Assembly: GCA_037893225.1 (NCBI GenBank)
Contig: JAZGUH010000281.1
Coordinates: forward strand, 62,001 to 126,000
Origin: Hippasteria phrygiana
Taxonomy: Eukaryota; Echinodermata; Asteroidea; Valvatida; Goniasteridae
Direction: 5' to 3'
DNA: 64,000 bases
This document shows, one piece after another, positions 1 through 13,330 of this stretch. A program made the translations under genes and the position numbers. Positions within the stretch are counted from its first letter, which is position 1, and each line of letters begins with the position of its first letter. The notes under the pieces were generated by a model that worked only from the letters and a program-made list of their open reading frames with translations, was not told where the DNA came from and did not search any database.

Positions 1-2430
1 GCGTGTGTAGTTATGCGGGAATACAGAAAAATCGGTTCGAAAAACGCACTCGCTTATCTCGGCCATCATTCGGCTGAACGTGGGTCTGAGAAGCTGAAGA
101 TTGGTCTGAATGTTGCTGAGGAGTAACTCATTCTAACAGTATCCAGATTATGCGCAATTTCGTTAAACATCAGGTCGAAAAGCGCAGTCATTTGGGGCCC
201 AAGTTGCGTTGTGGGGGTCTCGGCTAGTCCATTGTATAGCGCGTGCAGATATGCGGGAATGCAGAAAAATCAGTTCGAAAAACCGTACTCGCTTATCTCG
301 GCCATCATTCGGCTGAACGTGGGTCTGAGGAGCTGGAGATTGGTTTGGATGTTGCTGAGGAGTCACTCATTCCAACAGTATCAAGATTGTGTGCAATTTC
401 GTTCAACATCAGGTCGAAAAACGCAGTCATTTGGGGCCCAAGTTGCGTGTTGTGGGGGTGTCGGCTAGTCCATTGTATAGCGTGTGTAGTTATGCGGGAA
501 TGAAGAAAAATCAGTTTGAAAAACGCACTCGCTTATCTCGGCCATCATTCGGCTGAACGTGGGTCTGAGGAGCTGGAGATTGGTCTGGATGTTGCTAAGG
601 AATCACTCTTTTCAACAGTATCAAGATTGTGCGCAATTTCGTTCAACATCAGGTCGAAAAACGCAGTCATTTGGGGCCCAAGTTGCGTTGTGGTCGTCCC
701 GGCTATTCCATTGTATAGCGCGCGCAGATATGCGGGAATGCAGACAAATCAGTTCGAAAAAATGTACTCGCTTATCTCGGCCATCATTTCGCTGAACGTG
801 GGTCTGAGGAGCTGGAGATTAGTCTGGATGTTGCTGAGGAGTCACTCATTCCAACTGTATCAAGATTGTGTGCAATTTCGTTCAACATCAGGTAGAAAAA
901 CGCAGTTATTTGAGGCCCAAGTTGCGTTGTGGGGGTCTCGGCTAGTCCACTGTATAGCGTGTGCAGTTATGGGGGAATGCAGAAAAATCAGTTCGAAAAA
1001 CATACTCGCTTATCTCGGCCATCATTCGGCTGAACGTGGGTCTGAGAAGCTGAAGATTGGTCTGGTTGTTGCTGAGAAGTCACTCATTCCAACAGTATCC
1101 AGATTATGCGCAATTTCGTTCAACATCAGGTCGAAAAACTGAGTAATTTGTGGCCCAAGTTGCGTGCTGGGGGTCTCGGCTAGTCCATTGTATAGCGTGT
1201 GTAGTTATGCGGAAATACAGACAAATCAGTTCGAAAAACGTACTCGCTTATCTCGGCCATCATTCGGCTGAACTTGGGTCTGAGGAGCCGAAAATTGGTC
1301 TGGACATTGCTGAAGAGTCACTTTTTTCAACAGTATCAAGATTGTGTGCAATTTCGTTCAACATCAGGTCGAAAAACTGAGTTATTTGTGGCCCAAGTTG
1401 CGTGGTGGGGGTCTCGGCTAGTCCATTGTATAGCGTGTGTAGTTATGCGGGAATACAGAAAAATCGGTTCGAAAAACGCACTCGCTTATCTCGGCCATCA
1501 TTCGGCTGAACGTGGGTCTGAGAAGCTGAAGATTGGTCTGAATGTTGCTGAGGAGTAACTCATTCTAACAGTATCCAGATTATGCGCAATTTCGTTAAAC
1601 ATCAGGTCGAAAAACGCAGTCATTTGGGGCCCAAGTTGCGTTCTGGGGGTCTCGGCTAGTCCATTGTATAGCGCGTGCAGATATGCGGGAATGCAGAAAA
1701 TCAGTTCGAAAAACCGTACTCGCTTATCTCGGCCATCATTCGGCTGAACGTGGGTCTGAGGAGCTGGAGATTGGTTTGGATGTTGCTGAGGAGTCACTCT
1801 TTCCAACAGTATCAAGATTGTGTGCAATTTCGTTCAACATCAGGTCGAAAAACGCAGTCATTTGGGGCCTAAGTTGCGTGTTGTGGGGGTCTCGGCTAGT
1901 CCATTGTATAGCGTGTGTAGTTATGCGGGAATGAAGAAAAATCAGTTTGAAAAACGCACTCGCTTATCTCGGCCATCATTCGGCTGAACGTGGGTCTGAG
2001 GAGCTGGAGATTGGTCTGGATGTTGCTAAGGAATCACTATTTTCAACAGTATCAAGATTGTGCGCAATTTCGTTCAACATCAGGTCGAAAACGCAGTCAT
2101 TTGGGGCCCAAGTTGCGTTGTGGTCGTCCCGGCTATTCCATTGTATAGCGCGCGCAGATATGCGGGAATGCAGAAAAATCAGTTCGAAAAAACGTACTCG
2201 CTTATCTCGGCCATCATTTCGCTGAACGTGGGTCTGAGGAGCTGGAGATTAGTCTGGATGTTGCTGAGGAGTCACTCATTCCAACTGTATCAAGATTGTG
2301 TGCAATTTCGTTCAACATCAGGTAGAAAAACGCAGTTATTTGAGGCCCAAGTTGCGTTGTGGGGGTCTCGGCTAGTCCACTGTATAGCGTGTGCAGTTAT
2401 GGGGGAATGCAGAAAAATCAGTTCGAAAAA
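1..2430. repeat. About 1.0-kb segment present twice, 1432 bp apart
   Basis: Bases 1 to about 1000 match 1433 to about 2430. The offset starts at 1432, becomes 1431 after a 1-bp loss in an A tract near 1697-1700, and 1430 after another 1-bp loss near 2087-2090. Both copies share rare forms: GCGCGCAGATATG, GGTCGTCCCGGC, and TTATGGGGGAATG in place of TTATGCGGGAATG. They diverge at about 1000/2430, where one continues AAAAACATACTCGC and the other AAAAAACGTACTCCC. The six-unit spacing fits a six-unit duplication followed by overwriting of part of it. Confidence 0.8.
787..803 (+). promoter_or_regulatory. CENP-B-box-like 17-mer (first of 45 copies)
   Basis: TTTCGCTGAACGTGGGT matches the mammalian CENP-B box core NTTCGNNNNANNCGGGN at 8 of 9 fixed positions; the exception is T for C at position 13. 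Copies start at 787, 2217, 3410, 9614, 10570, 11524, 12478, 13670, 14862, 17737, 18928, 19404, 20596, 21787, 23455, 24648, 25839, 27032, 27748, 28702, 29894, 31086, 32040, 34185, 35375, 36568, 37284, 38238, 39430, 40622, 42052, 43006, 44436, 45867, 47298, 48729, 49921, 50875, 52306, 53736, 54928, 57072, 58739, 61120 and 62313. Most belong to units with GTGCAGATATG near their start. Spacing is mostly 954, 1192 or 1430 bp (4, 5 or 6 units). Binding by any CENP-B-like protein is inference; CENP-B itself is known from mammals and the host here is unknown. Confidence 0.4.
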
Positions 2431-3644
2431 ACGTACTCCCTTATCTCGGCCATCATTCGGCTGAACGTGGGTCTGAGGAGCTGGAGATTGGTCTGGATGT
2501 TGCTGAGGAGTAACTCATTCCAACAGTATCAAGATTGTGCGCAATTTCGTTCAACACCTGGTCGAAAAACGCAGTCATTTGGGGCCCAAGTTGCTTTGTT
2601 GGGGTCTCGGCTAGTCCATTGTATAGCGTGTGCAGTTATGCGGGAATGCAGAAAAATCAGTTCGAAAAAACGTACTCACTTATCTCGGCCATCATTCGGC
2701 TGAACGTGGGTCTGAGGAGCTGGAGATTGGTCTGGATGTTGCTGAGGAGTCGCTCATTCCAACAGTATCAAGATTGTGCGCAATTTCGTTCAACATCAGG
2801 TCGAAAAACGCAGTCATTTGGGGCCCAAGTTGCGTGGTGGGGGTATCGGCTAGTCCATTGTATAGCGTGTGCAGTTATGCGAAAATACAGAAAAATCGGT
2901 TCGAAAAACGCACTCCCTTATCTCGGCCATCATTCGGCTGGACGTGGGTCTGAGAAGCTGAAGATTGGTCTGGTTGTTGCTGAGAAGTCACTCATTCCAA
3001 CAGTATCCAGATTATGCGCAATTTCGTTCAACATCAGGTCGAAAAACTGAGTCATTTGGGGCCCAAGTTGCGTGGTGGGGGTCTCGGCTAGTCCATTTTA
3101 TAGGGCGTGCAGATATGCGGGAATGCAGAAAAATCAGTTTGAAAAACGCACTCGCTTATCTCGGCCATCATTCGGCTGAACGTGGGTCTGAGGAGCTGGA
3201 GATTGGTCTGGATGTTGCTAAGGAATCACTCTTTTCAACAGTATCAAGATTGTGTGCAATTTCGTTCAACATCAGGTAGAAAAACGCAGTTATTTGAGGC
3301 CCAAGTTGCGTTGTGGGGGTCTCGGCTAGTCCACTGTATAGCGTGTGCAGTTATGCGGGAATGCAGAAAAATCAGTTCGAAAAAACGTACTCGCTTATCT
3401 CGGCCATCATTTCGCTGAACGTGGGTCTGAGGAGCTGGAGATTAGTCTGGATGTTGCTGAGGAGTCACTCATTCCAACTGTATCAAGATTGTGTGCAATT
3501 TCGTTCAACATCAGGTAGAAAAACGCAGTCATTTGAGGCCCAAGTTGCGTTGTGGGGGTCTCGGCTAGTCCACTGTATAGCGTGTGCAGTTATGGGGGAA
3601 TGCAGAAAAATCAGTTCGAAAAAACGTACTCCCTTATCTCGGCC

Positions 3645-4635
3645 ATCATTCGGCTGAACGTGGGTCTGAGGAGCTGGAGATTGGTCTGGATGTTGGTGAG
3701 GAGTAACTCATTCCAACAGTATCAAGATTGTGCGCAATTTCGTTCAACACCTGGTCGAAAAACGCAGTCATTTGGGGCCCAAGTTGCTTTGTTGGGGTCT
3801 CGGCTAGTCCATTGTATAGCGTGTGCAGTTATGCGGGAATGCAGAAAAATCAGTTCGAAAAAACGTACTCGCTTATCTCGGCCATCATTCGGCTGAACGT
3901 GGGTCTGAGGAGCAGGAGATTGGTCTGGATGTTGCTGAGGAGTCGCTCATTCCAACAGTATCAAGATTGTGCGCAATTTCGTTCAACATCAGGTCGAAAA
4001 ACGCAGTCATTTGGGGCCCAAGTTGCGTGGTGGGGGTATCGGCTAGTCCATTGTATAGCGTGTGCAGTTATGCGGGAATACAGAAAAATCGGTTCGAAAA
4101 ACGCACTCACTTATCTCGGCCATCATTCGGCTGAACGTGGGTCTGAGGAGCTGGAGATTGGTCTGGATGTTGGTGAGGAGTAACTCATTCCAACAGTATC
4201 AAGATTGTGCGCAATTTCGTTCAACACCTGGTCGAAAAACGCAGTCATTTGGGGCCCAAGTTGCTTTGTTGGGGTCTCGGCTAGTCCATTGTATAGCGTG
4301 TGCAGTTATGCGGGAATGCAGAAAAATCAGTTCGAAAAAACGTACTCGCTTATCTCGGCCATCATTCGGCTGAACGTGGGTCTGAGGAGCAGGAGATTGG
4401 TCTGGATGTTGCTGAGGAGTCGCTCATTCCAACAGTATCAAGATTGTGCGCAATTTCGTTCAACATCAGGTCGAAAAACGCAGTCATTTGGGGCCCAAGT
4501 TGCGTGGTGGGGGTATCGGCTAGTCCATTGTATAGCGTGTGCAGTTATGCGGGAATACAGAAAAATCGGTTCGAAAAACGCACTCACTTATCTCGGCCAT
4601 CATTCGGCTGAACGTGGGTCTGAGGAGCTGGAGAT
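3645..4635. repeat. Two-unit (477-bp) tandem duplication
   Basis: The stretch from about 3645 to 4121 is repeated at about 4122-4635. Both copies carry GATGTTGGTGAGG (near 3690 and 4167), GAGCAGGAGATTGG (near 3911 and 4388) and CAACACCTGGTCG. The first two are rare elsewhere in the window. The offset is 477 bp, a 238-bp plus a 239-bp unit, so the duplication is a dimer. Confidence 0.75.
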
Positions 4636-5035
4636 TGGTCTGGATGTTGCTGAGGAGTCGCTCATTCCAACAGTATCAAGATTGTGCGCAATTTCGTTCA
4701 ACATCAGGTCGAAAAACGCAGTCATTTGGGGCCCAAGTTGCGTGGTGGGGGTATCGGCTAGTCCATTGTATAGCGTGTGCAGTTATGCGGGAATACAGAA
4801 AAATCGGTTCGAAAAACGCACTCCCTTATCTCGGCCATCATTCGGCTGGACGTGGGTCTGAGAAGCTGAAGATTGGTCTGGTTGTTGCTGAGAAGTCACT
4901 CATTCCAACAGTATCCAGATTATGCGCAATTTCGTTCAACATCAGGTCGAAAAACTGAGTCATTTGGGGCCCAAGTTGCGTGGTGGGGGTCTCGGCTAGT
5001 CCATTTTATAGGGCGTGCAGATATGCGGGAATGCA

Positions 5036-8000
5036 GAAAAATCAGTTTGAAAAACGCACTCGCTTATCTCGGCCATCATTCGGCTGAACGTGGGTCTGAG
5101 GAGCTGGAGATTGGTCTGGATGTTGCTAAGGAATCACTCTTTTCAACAGTATCAAGATTGTGCGCAATTTCGTTCAACATCAGGTCGAAAAACGCAGTCA
5201 TTTGGCGCCCAAGTTGCGTTGTGGTCGTCCCGGCTAGTCCATTGTATAGCGTGTGCAGTTATGCGGGAATGCAGACAATCAGTTCGAAAAAACGTACTCG
5301 CTTATCTCGGCCACCATTCGGCTGAACGTGGGTCTGAGGAGCTGGAGATTGGTCTGGATGTTGCTGAGGAGTAACTCATTCCAACTGTATGAAGATTGTG
5401 TGCAATTTCGTTCAACATCAGGTAGAAAAACGCAGTTATTTGAGGCCCAAGTTGCGTTGTGGGGGTCTCGGCTAGTCCACTGTATAGCGTGTGCAGTTAT
5501 GCGGGAATGCAGAAAAATCAGTTCGAAAAAACGTACTCCCTTATCTCGGCCATCATTCGGCTGAACGTGGGTCTGAGGAGCTGGAGATTGGTCTGGATGT
5601 TGCTGAGGAGTAACTCATTCCAACAGTATCAATATTGCGCGCAATTTCGTTCAACACCTGGTCGAAAAACGCAGTCATTTGGGGCCCAAGTTGCTTTGTT
5701 GGGGGTATCGGCTAGTCCATTGTATAGCGTGTGCAGTTATGCGGGAATACAGAAAAATCGGTTCGAAAAACATACTCGCTTATCTCGGCCATCATTCGGC
5801 TGAACGTGGGTCTGAGAAGCTGAAGATTGGTCTGGTTGTTGCTGAGAAGTCACTCATTCCAACAGTATCCAGATTATGCGCAATTTCGTTCAACATCAGG
5901 TCGAAAAACTGAGTCATTTGGGGCCCAAGTTGCGTGGTGGGGGTCTCGGCTAGTCCATTGTATAGGGCGTGCAGATATGCGGGAATGCAGAAAAATCAGT
6001 TTGAAAAACGCACTCGCTTATCTCGGCCATCATTCGGCTGAACGTGGGTCTGAGGAGCTGGAGATTGGTCTGGATGTTGCTGAGGAGTCACTCATTCCAA
6101 CAGTATCAAGATTGTGTGCAATTTCGTTCAACATCAGGTCGAAAAACGCAGTTATTTGGGGCCCAAGTTGCGTTGTGGGGGTCTCGGCTAGTCCACTGTA
6201 TAGCGTGTGCAGTTATGCGGGAATGCAGACAAATCAGTTCGAAAAAACGTACTCCCTTATCTCGGCCATCATTCGGCTGAACGTGGGTCTGAGGAGCTGG
6301 AGATTGGTCTGGATGTTGCTGAGGAGTAACTCATTCCAACAGTATCAAGATTGTGCGCAATTTCGTTCAACACCAGGTCGAAAAACGCAGTCATTTGGGG
6401 CCCAAGTTTCTTTGTTGGGGTCTCGGCTAGTCCATTGTCTAGCGTGTGCAGTTATGCGGGAATGCAGAAAAATCAGTTCGAAAAACATACTCGCTTATCT
6501 CGGCCATCATTCGGCTGAACGTGGGTCTGAGAAGCTGAAGATTGGTCTGGTTGTTGCTGAGAAGTCACTCATTCCAACAGTATCCAGATTATGCGCAATT
6601 TCGTTCAACATCAGGTCGAAAAACTGAGTAATTTGTGGCCCAAGTTGCGTGCTGGGGGTCTCGGCTAGTCCATTGTATAGCGTGTGTAGTTATGCGGGAA
6701 TACAGACAAATCGGTTCGAAAAACGCACTCGCTTATCTCGGCCATCATTCGGCTGAACGTGGGTCTGAGAAGCTGAAGATTGGTGTGAATGTTGCTGAGG
6801 AGTAACTCATTCTAACAGTATCCAGATTATGCGCAATTTCGTTAAACATCAGGTCGAAAAACGCAGTCATTTGGGGCCCAAGTTGCGTTGTGGGGGTCTC
6901 GGCTAGTCCATTGTATAGCGCGTGCAGATATGCGGGAATGCAGAAAAATCAGTTCGAAAAACCGTACTCGCTTATCTCGGCCATCATTCGGCTGAACGTG
7001 GGTCTGAGGAGCTGGAGATTGGTTTGGATGTTGCTGAGGAGTCACTCATTCCAACAGTATCAAGATTGTGTGCAATTTCGTTCAACATCAGGTCGAAAAA
7101 CGCAGTCATTTGGGGCCCAAGTTCCGTGTTGTGGGGGTCTCGGCTAGTCCATTGTATAGCGTGTGTAGTTATGCGGGAATGAAGAAAAATCAGTTTGAAA
7201 AACGCACTCGCTTATCTCGGCCATCATTCGGCTGAACGTGGGTCTGAGGAGCTGGAGATTGGTCTGGATGTTGCTAAGGAATCACTCTTTTCAACAGTAT
7301 CAAGATTGTGCGCAATTTCGTTCAACATCAGGTCGAAAAACGCAGTCATTTGGGGCCCAAGTTGCGTTGTGGTCGTCCCGGCTAGTCCATTGTATAGCGT
7401 GTGCAGTTATGCGGGAATGCAGACAATCAGTTCGAAAAAACGTACTCGCTTATCTCGGCCACCATTCGGCTGAACGTGGGTCTGAGGAGCTGGAGATTGG
7501 TCTGGATGTTGCTGAGGAGTAACTCATTCCAACTGTATGAAGATTGTGTGCAATTTCGTTCAACATCAGGTAGAAAAACGCAGTTATTTGAGGCCCAAGT
7601 TGCGTTGTGGGGGTCTCGGCTAGTCCACTGTATAGCGTGTGCAGTTATGCGGGAATGCAGAAAAATCAGTTCGAAAAAACGTACTCCCTTATCTCGGCCA
7701 TCATTCGGCTGAACGTGGGTCTGAGGAGCTGGAGATTGGTCTGGATGTTGCTGAGGAGTAACTCATTCCAACAGTATCAATATTGCGCGCAATTTCGTTC
7801 AACACCTGGTCGAAAAACGCAGTCATTTGGGGCCCAAGTTGCTTTGTTGGGGGTATCGGCTAGTCCATTGTATAGCGTGTGCAGTTATGCGGGAATACAG
7901 AAAAATCGGTTCGAAAAACATACTCGCTTATCTCGGCCATCATTCGGCTGAACGTGGGTCTGAGAAGCTGAAGATTGGTCTGGTTGTTGCTGAGAAGTCA

Positions 8001-9530
8001 CTCATTCCAACAGTATCCAGATTATGCGCAATTTCGTTCAACATCAGGTCGAAAAACTGAGTCATTTGGGGCCCAAGTTGCGTGGTGGGGGTCTCGGCTA
8101 GTCCATTGTATAGGGCGTGCAGATATGCGGGAATGCAGAAAAATCAGTTTGAAAAACGCACTCGCTTATCTCGGCCATCATTCGGCTGAACGTGGGTCTG
8201 AGGAGCTGGAGATTGGTCTGGATGTTGCTGAGGAGTCACTCATTCCAACAGTATCAAGATTGTGTGCAATTTCGTTCAACATCAGGTCGAAAAACGCAGT
8301 TATTTGGGGCCCAAGTTGCGTTGTGGGGGTCTCGGCTAGTCCACTGTATAGCGTGTGCAGTTATGCGGGAATGCAGACAAATCAGTTCGAAAAAACGTAC
8401 TCCCTTATCTCGGCCATCATTCGGCTGAACGTGGGTCTGAGGAGCTGGAGATTGGTCTGGATGTTGCTGAGGAGTAACTCATTCCAACAGTATCAAGATT
8501 GTGCGCAATTTCGTTCAACACCAGGTCGAAAAACGCAGTCATTTGGGGCCCAAGTTTCTTTGTTGGGGTCTCGGCTAGTCCATTGTCTAGCGTGTGCAGT
8601 TATGCGGGAATGCAGAAAAATCAGTTCGAAAAACATACTCGCTTATCTCGGCCATCATTCGGCTGAACGTGGGTCTGAGAAGCTGAAGATTGGTCTGGTT
8701 GTTGCTGAGAAGTCACTCATTCCAACAGTATCCAGATTATGCGCAATTTCGTTCAACATCAGGTCGAAAAACTGAGTAATTTGTGGCCCAAGTTGCGTGC
8801 TGGGGGTCTCGGCTAGTCCATTGTATAGCGTGTGTAGTTATGCGGGAATACAGACAAATCGGTTCGAAAAACGCACTCGCTTATCTCGGCCATCATTCGG
8901 CTGAACGTGGGTCTGAGAAGCTGAAGATTGGTGTGAATGTTGCTGAGGAGTAACTCATTCTAACAGTATCCAGATTATGCGCAATTTCGTTAAACATCAG
9001 GTCGAAAAACGCAGTCATTTGGGGCCCAAGTTGCGTTGTGGGGGTCTCGGCTAGTCCATTGTATAGCGCGTGCAGATATGCGGGAATGCAGAAAAATCAG
9101 TTCGAAAAACCGTACTCGCTTATCTCGGCCATCATTCGGCTGAACGTCGGTCTGAGGAGCTGGAGATTGGTTTGGATGTTGCTGAGGAGTCACTCATTCC
9201 AACAGTATCAAGATTGTGTGCAATTTCGTTCAACATCAGGTCGAAAAACGCAGTCATTTGGGGCCCAAGTTGCGTGTTGTGGGGGTCTCGGCTAGTCCAT
9301 TGTATAGCGTGTGTAGTTATGCGGGAATGAAGAAAAATCAGTTTGAAAAACGCACTCGCTTATCTCGGCCATCATTCGGCTGAACGTGGGTCTGAGGAGC
9401 TGGAGATTGGTCTGGATGTTGCTAAGGAATCACTCTTTTCAACAGTATCAAGATTGTGTGCAATTTCGTTCAACATCAGGTCGAAAAACGCAGTCATTTG
9501 GGGCCCAAGTTGCGTTGTGGTCGTCCCGGC
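5036..9530. repeat. Nine-unit (2148-bp) tandem duplication, about two copies
   Basis: Sequence from about 5036 recurs from about 7184 at a constant offset of 2148 bp to about 7380/9530. Both copies keep rare forms such as TCAATATTGCGCGC (5634-5645 and 7782-7793) and CATTGTCTAGCG. The few differences seen include GGCGCCC against GGGGCCC near 5205/7353, GTTCCGTG against GTTGCGTG near 7134/9282, and GTCGGTC near 9147. Near-identity over more than 2 kb in an otherwise variable array indicates a recent event. Confidence 0.85.
5634..5645 (+). other. Perfect 12-bp palindrome ATTGCGCGCAAT in a rare variant
   Basis: Most units have ATTGTGCGCAAT or ATTGTGTGCAAT here. This variant restores complete dyad symmetry. 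The same form occurs at 7782-7793 (the 2148-bp duplicate) and 17100-17111. The usual forms differ by C-to-T changes at CpG positions. Confidence 0.7.
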
Positions 9531-12500
9531 TATTCCATTGTATAGCGCGCGCAGATATGCGGGAATGCAGACAAATCAGTTCGAAAAAACGTACTCGCTT
9601 ATCTCGGCCATCATTTCGCTGAACGTGGGTCTGAGGAGCTGGAGATTGGTCTGGATGTTGCTGAGGAGTCACTCATTCCAACAGTATCAAGATTGTGTGC
9701 AATTTCGTTCAACATCAGGTCGAAAAACGCAGTTATTTGGGGCCCAAGTTGCGTTGTGGGGGTCTCGGCTAGTCCATTGTATAGGGTGTGCCGATATGCT
9801 GGAATGCAGAAAAATCAGTTCGAAAAAACGTACTCGCTTATCTCGGCCATCATTCGGCTGAACGTGGGTCTGAGGAGCTGGAGATTGGTCTGGATGTTGC
9901 TGAGGAGTCGCTCATTCCAACAGTATCAAGATTGTGCGCAATTTCGTTGAACATCAGTTCGAAAAACGCAGTCATTTGGGGCCAAAGTTGCGTGGTGGGG
10001 GTATGGGCTAGTACATTGTATAGCGTGTGCAGTTATGCGGGAATGCAAAAAAATCAGTTGGAAAGACGTACTCTCTTATCTCGGCCATCATTCGGCTGAA
10101 CGTGGGTCTGAGGAGCTGGAGATTGGTCTGGATGTTGCTGAGGAGTCACTCATTCCAACAGTATCAAGATTGTGTGCAATTTCGTTCAACATCAGGTCGA
10201 AAAACGCAGTCATTTGGGGCCCAAGTTGCGTGTTGTGGGGGTCTCGGCTAGTCCATTGTATAGCGTGTGTAGTTATGCGGGAATGAAGAAAAATCAGTTT
10301 GAAAAACGCACTCGCTTATCTCGGCCATCATTCGGCTGAACGTGGGTCTGAGGAGCTGGAGATTGGTCTGGATGTTGCTAAGGAATCACTCTTTTCAACA
10401 GTATCAAGATTGTGTGCAATTTCGTTCAACATCAGGTCGAAAAACGCAGTCATTTGGGGCCCAAGTTGCGTTGTGGTCGTCCCGGCTATTCCATTGTATA
10501 GCGCGCGCAGATATGCGGGAATGCAGACAAATCAGTTCGAAAAAACGTACTCGCTTATCTCGGCCATCATTTCGCTGAACGTGGGTCTGAGGAGCTGGAG
10601 ATTGGTCTGGATGTTGCTGAGGAGTCACTCATTCCAACAGTATCAAGATTGTGTGCAATTTCGTTCAACATCAGGTCGAAAAACGCAGTTATTTGGGGCC
10701 CAAGTTGCGTTGTGGGGGTCTCGGCTAGTCCATTGTATAGGGTGTGCCGATATGCTGGAATGCAGAAAAATCAGTTCGAAAAAACGTACTCGCTTATCTC
10801 GGCCATCATTCGGCTGAACGTGGGTCTGAGGAGCTGGAGATTGGTCTGGATGTTGCTGAGGAGTCGCTCATTCCAACAGTATCAAGATTGTGCGCAATTT
10901 CGTTGAACATCAGTTCGAAAAACGCAGTCATTTGGGGCCAAAGTTGCGTGGTGGGGGTATGGGCTAGTACATTGTATAGCGTGTGCAGTTATGCGGGAAT
11001 GCAAAAAAATCAGTTGGAAAGACGTACTCTCTTATCTCGGCCATCATTCGGCTGAACGTGGGTCTGAGGAGCTGGAGATTGGTCTGGATGTTGCTGAGGA
11101 GTCGCTCATTCCAACAGTATCAAGATTGTGCCCAATTTCGTTCAACATCAGGTCGAAAAACGCAGTCATTTAGGGCCCAAGTTGCGTGGTGAGGGTATCG
11201 GCTAGTCCATTGTATAGCGTGTGCAGTTATGCGGGAATGCAGAAAAATCAGTTGGAAAGACGTACTCGCTTATCTCGGCCATCATTCGGCTGAACGTGGG
11301 TCTGAGGAGCTGGAGATTAGTCTGGATGTTGCTGAGGAGTCACGCTTTCCAACAGTATCAAGATTGTGCTCAGTTTCGTTCAGCATCAGTTCGAAAAATG
11401 CAGTCATTTGGGGCCCAAGTTGCGTTGTGGTTGTCTCGGCTAGTCCATTGTATAGCGCGTGCAGATATGCGGGAATGCAGACAAATCAGTTCGAAAAAAC
11501 GTACTCGCTTATCTCGCCCATCATTTCGCTGAACGTGGGTCTGAGGAGCTGGAGATTGGTCTGGATGTTGCTGAGGAGTCACTCATTCCAACAGTATCAA
11601 GATTGTGTGCAATTTCGTTCAACATCAGGTCAAAAAACGCAGTTATTTGGGGCCCAAGTTGCGTTGTGGGGGTCTCGGCTAGTCCATTGTATAGCGTGTG
11701 CCGATATGCGGGAATGCAGAAAAATCAGTTCGAAAAAACGTACTCGCTTATCTCGGCCATCATTCGGCTGAACGTGGGTCTGAGGAGCTGGAGATTGGTC
11801 TGGATGTTGCTGAGGAGTCGCGCATTCCAACAGTATCAAGATTGTGCGCAATTTCGTTCAACATCAGGTCGAAAAACGCAGTCATTTGGGTCCAAAGTTG
11901 CGTGGTGGGGGTATGGGCTAGTCCATTGTATACCGTGTGCAGTTATGCGGGAATGCAAAAAAATCAGTTGGAAAGACGTACTCTCTTATCTCGGCCATCA
12001 TTCGGCTGAACGTGGGTCTGAGGAGCTGGAGATTGGTCTGGATGTTGCTGCGGAGTCGCTCATTCCAACAGTATCAAGATTGTGCGCAATTTCGTTCAAC
12101 ATCAGGTCGAAAAACGCAGTCATTTGGGGCCCAAGTTGCTTGGTGAGGGTATCGGCTAGTCCATTTTATAGCGTGTGCAGTTATGCGGGAATGCAAAAAA
12201 ATCAGTTGGAAAGACGTACTCTCTTATCTCGGCCATCATTCGGCTGAACGTGGGTCTGAGGAGCTGGAGATTGGTCTGGATGTTGCTGAGGAGTCACTCA
12301 TTCCAACAGTATCCAGATTATGCGCAATTTCGTTCAACATCAGGTCGAAAAACGCAGTCATTTGGGGCCCAAGTTGCTTTGTTGGGGTCTCGGCTAGTCC
12401 ATTGTATAGCGCGTGCAGATATGCGGGAATGCAGACAAATCAGTTCGAAAAAACGTACTCGCTTATCTCGGCCATCATTTCGCTGAACGTGGGTCTGAGG

Positions 12501-13330
12501 AGCTGGAGATTGGTCTGGATGTTGCTGAGGAGTCACTCATTCCAACAGTATCAAGATTGTGTGCAATTTCGTTCAACATCAGGTCGAAAAACGCAGTTAT
12601 TTGGGGCCCAAGTTGCGTTGTGGGGGTCTCGGCTAGTCCATTGTATAGGGTGTGCCGATATGCTGGAATGCAGAAAAATCAGTTCGAAAAAACGTACTCG
12701 CTTATCTCGGCCATCATTCGGCTGAACGTGGGTCTGAGGAGCTGGAGATTGGTCTGGATGTTGCTGAGGAGTCGCTCATTCCAACAGTATCAAGATTGTG
12801 CGCAATTTCGTTGAACATCAGTTCGAAAAACGCAGTCATTTGGGGCCAAAGTTGCGTGGTGGGGGTATGGGCTAGTCCATTGTATAGCGTGTGCAGTTAT
12901 GCGGGAATGCAAAAAAATCAGTTGGAAAGACGTACTCTCTTATCTCGGCCATCATTCGGCTGAACGTGGGTCTGAGGAGCTGGAGATTGGTCTGGATGTT
13001 GCTGAGGAGTCGCTCATTCCAACAGTATCAAGATTGTGCCCAATTTCGTTCAACATCAGGTCGAAAAACGCAGTCATTTAGGGCCCAAGTTGCGTGGTGA
13101 GGGTATCGGCTAGTCCATTGTATAGCGTGTGCAGTTATGCGGGAATGCAGAAAAATCAGTTGGAAAGACGTACTCGCTTATCTCGGCCATCATTCGGCTG
13201 AACGTGTGTCTGAGGAGCTGGAGATTAGTCTGGATGTTGCTGAGGAGTCACGCTTTCCAACAGTATCAAGATTGTGCTCAGTTTCGTTCAGCATCAGTTC
13301 GAAAAATGCAGTCATTTGGGGCCCAAGTTG
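9175..13330. repeat. Domain built on a four-unit (954-956 bp) higher-order repeat
   Basis: Bases of about 9175-10130 recur at 10131-11087 with offset 956. A related copy of about 10.6-11.4 kb lies at about 12.5-13.3 kb, offset 1908 (eight units). Shared rare forms are GTGTGCCGATATGCTGG, TTTCGTTGAACATCAGTTCG and GGTATGGGCTAG. The TTGGAAAGACG unit type appears for the first time here (near 10057). The CENP-B-box-like unit recurs every four units (starts 9614, 10570, 11524, 12478), making this the most regular stretch of the window. No gene is seen. Confidence 0.8.

Larger units (their letters stand above)
1..9174. repeat. Left domain of the array with its own variant types
   Basis: About 38 units. 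Markers common here are GGGAATACAG with TCGGTTCG (for example near 20, 1452, 4075, 6700 and 8848), AAAACTGAGT (near 1139, 1378, 3050, 4955, 6622), GGTAGAAAAACG (near 891, 2331, 3276, 3517, 5421) and GAGTAACTC. The TTGGAAAGACG type that dominates later is absent; its first occurrence is near 10057. No gene is seen. The domain contains the 1.43-kb, 477-bp and 2148-bp duplications listed separately. Confidence 0.85.
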
